A stretch of 7,397 nucleotides of DNA from an uncultured Bacteroidota bacterium (GTDB taxonomy: Bacteria > Bacteroidota > Bacteroidia > Flavobacteriales > Flavobacteriaceae): NCBI GenBank assembly GCA_903819815.1, contig CAIJFC010000179.1:1-7397 (forward strand), read 5' to 3'. The notes under the pieces were generated by a model. That model ran no database searches. It saw only the letters and a program-made list of their open reading frames with translations, and was not told where the DNA came from. Within the stretch, counting starts at the first letter, position 1, and every line of letters begins with the position of its first letter. Shown here in pieces: positions 4,982 through 7,397 of this stretch. The translations under genes and the position numbers were made by a program.

Positions 4982-5092
4982 TTAATCTCTTTTAGGACTG
5001 TTTTTCTTTTCTCTTTTCTCTTCTTTCTTTTCCTTAGCGGTTTTCAAAGGTTCCTTTTTTTGTGTTTTTTTTGCGTCTTGACTCTTTGCCAT
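4982..5092 (-). CDS. Small lysine-rich basic protein (36 aa)
   Basis: The frame from the ATG at 5092 gives 36 residues ending in a TAA at 4984-4982. The start is MAKSQDAKKT and the end EKKNSPKRD. About two fifths of the residues are Lys, Glu accounts for about a sixth and hydrophobic residues are scarce, so it is probably disordered and strongly basic, perhaps binding nucleic acid or ribosomes. I recall similar short MAK...KK...KEPLKT proteins in Bacteroidota genomes, but with no known role. Support for a real gene comes from a good -7 box 26 bp before the ATG (5118-5125), a terminator-like hairpin right after the stop, and a separate terminator isolating it from secA. The chief alternative is a chance frame in A-rich DNA. 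Confidence 0.62.
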   Translation of the reverse strand: MAKSQDAKKTQKKEPLKTAKEKKEEKREKKNSPKRD

Positions 5093-5117
5093 GATATTAA
5101 GTTTTAATTGTTAATGT

Positions 5118-5125
5118 CAAATTTA
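5118..5125 (-). promoter_or_regulatory. -7 promoter box of the 36-aa gene
   Basis: On the minus strand the sequence is TAAATTTG, an exact match to the Bacteroidota -7 consensus TAnnTTTG, 26 to 33 bp before the ATG at 5092. No clear TTG is found 17-23 bases upstream; a T-rich run occupies that place. The predicted leader is about 15-20 nt. Confidence 0.45.
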
Positions 5126-5172
5126 TATAAGTAAAGATAAAAAAATATTTTTAGTTGGTAGTACTAATTTAT

Positions 5173-5207
5173 AAAAAATGCTCCAACTGCAATACCAATT
5201 AGAGCAT
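5173..5207 (-). terminator. Rho-independent terminator of secA
   Basis: On the minus strand, ATGCTCTAATTG and CAGTTGGAGCAT pair over 12 bp (two G-U pairs) around a 6-nt loop, GTATTG (stem and loop span 5178-5207). The flanking A and T runs can extend the stem, and a T-run follows at 5177-5173. It begins 18 bp after the secA stop codon. The plus strand also has TTTTCTTT after the stem, so it may work in both directions, but no plus-strand gene lies upstream to need it. Confidence 0.9.
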
Positions 5208-5225
5208 TTTCTTTATAATTAAAAT

Positions 5226-7397
5226 CTAATTAACTAAAACCCATTGGCCGGAAGCCAATAAACTTTCCGCTTTTTTAAATTTCATTTCTTGCGTTTGTCC
5301 GTTGGCTACATTTTGAATCGTTACTGTGTCATTTCGATTGATTTTTGGCATTTCACGAACTATAGTTTCCGTAATTTGTCGTTGCTGCGTTTCTCCAGCT
5401 TCACGATTCGCACTCTCACTACTTACAATTTCTTCTTTACTTATTTTGTAATTTTCTTTTTTACGAACTTCTTTAGCTTCTTGAATTCTAGGCGCGTTTT
5501 GTTGTGGTAAATCTCCTTTAAATAAGAATGAAATTACTTCTTTGTTTACGCCATTAATCATATTACTGAATAAATTAAACGCTTCAAATTTGTATATTAA
5601 TAATGGATCTTTTTGCTCATGAACTGCCAACTGAACCGATTGTTTCAATTCGTCCATTTTACGCAAGTGCTTTTTCCAAGCTTCGTCAACAATAGCCAAA
5701 GTGATATTCTTTTCAAAATCGGCTACCAGTTGTTTTCCTTGAGTTTCATAAGCACGTTTCAAATCGGTTATTACTTCTAATGATTTTATTCCGTCAGAAA
5801 AAGGAATTACAATACGTTCAAAATGATTGGTTTTGTCCTCAAATACATTTTTTATAATTGGATAGGCTTCTCTAGCGCTTCTTTCTACTTTTTCAGTATA
5901 ATATACTTGAGTAGCTCTGTAGGTTTTTCCAGTCAATTCAATATCGGTCATTTTCAAGAAATCACTTTCAGAAACTGGCGATGTAATGGAGAAATAACGA
6001 ATTAATTCAAACTCGTAATTTTTAAAATCACCTGACATTTTATTGTTATTCACAATTAATTCGCAAGTGTCGTACATCATATTGGCAATATCCAATTTCA
6101 AACGCTCCCCAAATAACGCGTGACGACGACGTTTGTAGACTACTTCACGTTGTGCATTCATAACGTCATCATATTCTAATAAACGTTTACGAACCCCAAA
6201 ATTGTTTTCTTCTACTTTTTTCTGAGCTCTTTCTATAGATTTGGTCATCATAGAATGCTGAATTACTTCGCCTTCTTTCAATCCCATTCTGTCCATTACT
6301 TTTGCAACACGCTCTGAACCAAATAAACGCATCAAGTTGTCTTCAAGCGACACATAAAATTGTGAACTTCCTGGATCTCCTTGACGACCAGCACGGCCTC
6401 TCAACTGACGGTCCACACGACGCGAATCGTGGCGTTCTGTTCCAACAATAGCTAATCCTCCAGCCGCTTTTACCTCAGCAGATAATTTAATATCCGTTCC
6501 ACGACCAGCCATATTGGTTGCAATAGTTACCACTCCGGCTTTACCTGCTTCTTCAACAATTTGAGCTTCTTGCTTGTGCATTTTTGCATTCAATACGTTA
6601 TGAGTTACTCCACGCATTTTCAACATTCTACTCAATAATTCAGAAATTTCTACCGATGTTGTTCCAATTAATACCGGTCTTCCCGCAGCCGATAATTCAG
6701 TTACATCCTCAATAACAGCATTGAATTTTTCACGAGTCGTTTTGTAAATTAAATCTTCTTTGTCGTGTCTTGACATTGGACGATTCGTTGGAATTTCTAC
6801 TACATCCAATTTATAAATTTCCCAAAGTTCTCCTGCTTCAGTTACCGCAGTACCAGTCATACCAGCTAACTTACTGTACATTCTGAAGTAATTTTGTAAA
6901 GTAACTGTTGCAAATGTTTGCGTTGCAGCTTCAATTTTTACGTTTTCTTTAGCTTCAATTGCTTGGTGCAAACCGTCAGAATAACGACGTCCGTCCATGA
7001 TACGACCCGTTTGCTCATCTACAATCATGATTTTATTGTCCATGATTACATATTCTACATCTTTTTCAAATAAAGAATAGGCTTTTAGCAATTGAGTTAA
7101 GGTATGAATTCTTTCGCTTTTAATACTGAAATCTTGAAACAACATTTCTTTTGCTTCCGCTTCAGCATCTTTATCTAAATTTTGTCTTTCAATTGCTGCT
7201 ATCTCTGTTCCAATATCTGGAAGAATAAAGAACGAGCTATCGGTATCTTTAGATAAAAATTTAATTCCATTGTCAGATAATTCTACCTGATTATTTTTCT
7301 CTTCGATTACAAAATACAAGGCTTCATCCACAAGGTGCATGTCTCTTTTGTTGTCTTGTAAATATTGATTTTCCGTTTTTTGAAGTAATTGTTTTAC
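5226..7397 (-). CDS. secA: Preprotein translocase ATPase SecA, C-terminal ~723 residues (N-terminus outside window)
   Basis: SecA pushes unfolded preproteins through SecYEG using ATP. The frame is open to the right edge; the first in-window ATG at 7340 is internal, with 19 more codons before it. Numbering from that Met: the end of the preprotein cross-linking region is followed by GRRYSDGLHQAIEAKE at 117-132 and YSKLAGMTGTA at 155-165. In the second nucleotide-binding domain come VLIGTTSVEISELL at 223-236, NVLNAKMH at 248-255, TIATNMAGRGTDIKL at 272-286, and GTERHDSRRVDRQLRGRAGRQGDPG split across 300-324 (arginine finger region). The scaffold and wing domains follow, with AWKKHLRKMDELKQSV at 554-569. 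The tail (610-704) is polar and contains no cysteine cluster, so the SecB/zinc-binding end of proteobacterial SecA is absent, as is usual in Bacteroidota, where SecA is around 1100 aa. The gene ends before a strong terminator. Confidence 0.97.
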   Translation of the reverse strand, partial: VKQLLQKTENQYLQDNKRDMHLVDEALYFVIEEKNNQVELSDNGIKFLSKDTDSSFFILPDIGTEIAAIERQNLDKDAEAEAKEMLFQDFSIKSERIHTLTQLLKAYSLFEKDVEYVIMDNKIMIVDEQTGRIMDGRRYSDGLHQAIEAKENVKIEAATQTFATVTLQNYFRMYSKLAGMTGTAVTEAGELWEIYKLDVVEIPTNRPMSRHDKEDLIYKTTREKFNAVIEDVTELSAAGRPVLIGTTSVEISELLSRMLKMRGVTHNVLNAKMHKQEAQIVEEAGKAGVVTIATNMAGRGTDIKLSAEVKAAGGLAIVGTERHDSRRVDRQLRGRAGRQGDPGSSQFYVSLEDNLMRLFGSERVAKVMDRMGLKEGEVIQHSMMTKSIERAQKKVEENNFGVRKRLLEYDDVMNAQREVVYKRRRHALFGERLKLDIANMMYDTCELIVNNNKMSGDFKNYEFELIRYFSITSPVSESDFLKMTDIELTGKTYRATQVYYTEKVERSAREAYPIIKNVFEDKTNHFERIVIPFSDGIKSLEVITDLKRAYETQGKQLVADFEKNITLAIVDEAWKKHLRKMDELKQSVQLAVHEQKDPLLIYKFEAFNLFSNMINGVNKEVISFLFKGDLPQQNAPRIQEAKEVRKKENYKISKEEIVSSESANREAGETQQRQITETIVREMPKINRNDTVTIQNVANGQTQEMKFKKAESLLASGQWVLVN

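Noticed and set aside
5289..6005. Two plus-strand frames opposite secA (5289-5510 and 5823-6005)
   Set aside because: They are antisense to SecA, with Phe/Tyr-rich translations caused by the complementary A-rich codons.
7338..7340. Start codon of secA at 7340
   Set aside because: The frame continues upstream without a stop to the window edge and the protein lacks the N-terminal Walker A region, so this Met is internal.

Overview
The window looks like chromosomal DNA of a Flavobacterium or a close relative (Bacteroidota). The evidence is low GC with A/T-rich intergenic DNA, the gene order parA-parB-DUF5683-dapB, a SecA that ends without a zinc-binding tail, start sites with little or no Shine-Dalgarno sequence, promoter-like TAnnTTTG boxes, and intergenic repeats of a kind typical of flavobacteria. 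Most of it is core housekeeping sequence. I see no phage, transposase, CRISPR or defence genes.

Layout. Positions 1-2503 hold a tightly packed minus-strand operon, read from right to left: parA (ParA/Soj ATPase), parB (DNA-binding CTPase partner), a DUF5683 membrane protein, and dapB, which is cut by the left edge. The first junction has a 3-nt gap. The other two share one base (TAGTG, TAATG), which suggests translational coupling. Positions 2504-2758 are a divergent regulatory region. It holds a perfect 16-bp palindrome, possible back-to-back promoters and a structured element (about 2605-2680) resembling a widespread flavobacterial intergenic RNA-like family, possibly Flavo-1. Positions 2759-4162 carry a plus-strand GlcD-type FAD-linked oxidase.

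Positions 4163-4532, between convergent genes, are non-coding and dominated by repeats: two copies of an 87-88 bp unit that is itself an internal duplication, and a 15-bp tandem repeat. A minus-strand gene for an unrecognised 130-aa protein follows (4533-4925). Next come a hairpin, a 36-aa lysine-rich small protein missed by ordinary length cutoffs (4982-5092), a strong intrinsic terminator (5173-5207), and the C-terminal two thirds of secA, running off the right edge.

How the parts work together. ParA and ParB segregate the chromosome origin, and DapB makes the precursor of diaminopimelate and lysine, so the operon couples segregation with envelope and amino-acid supply. SecA is the preprotein translocase motor. 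The GlcD-like enzyme stands alone, without GlcE or GlcF genes beside it. The less explained material lies in the three intergenic regions and the two unrecognised small proteins; I found no convincing new multi-gene system.
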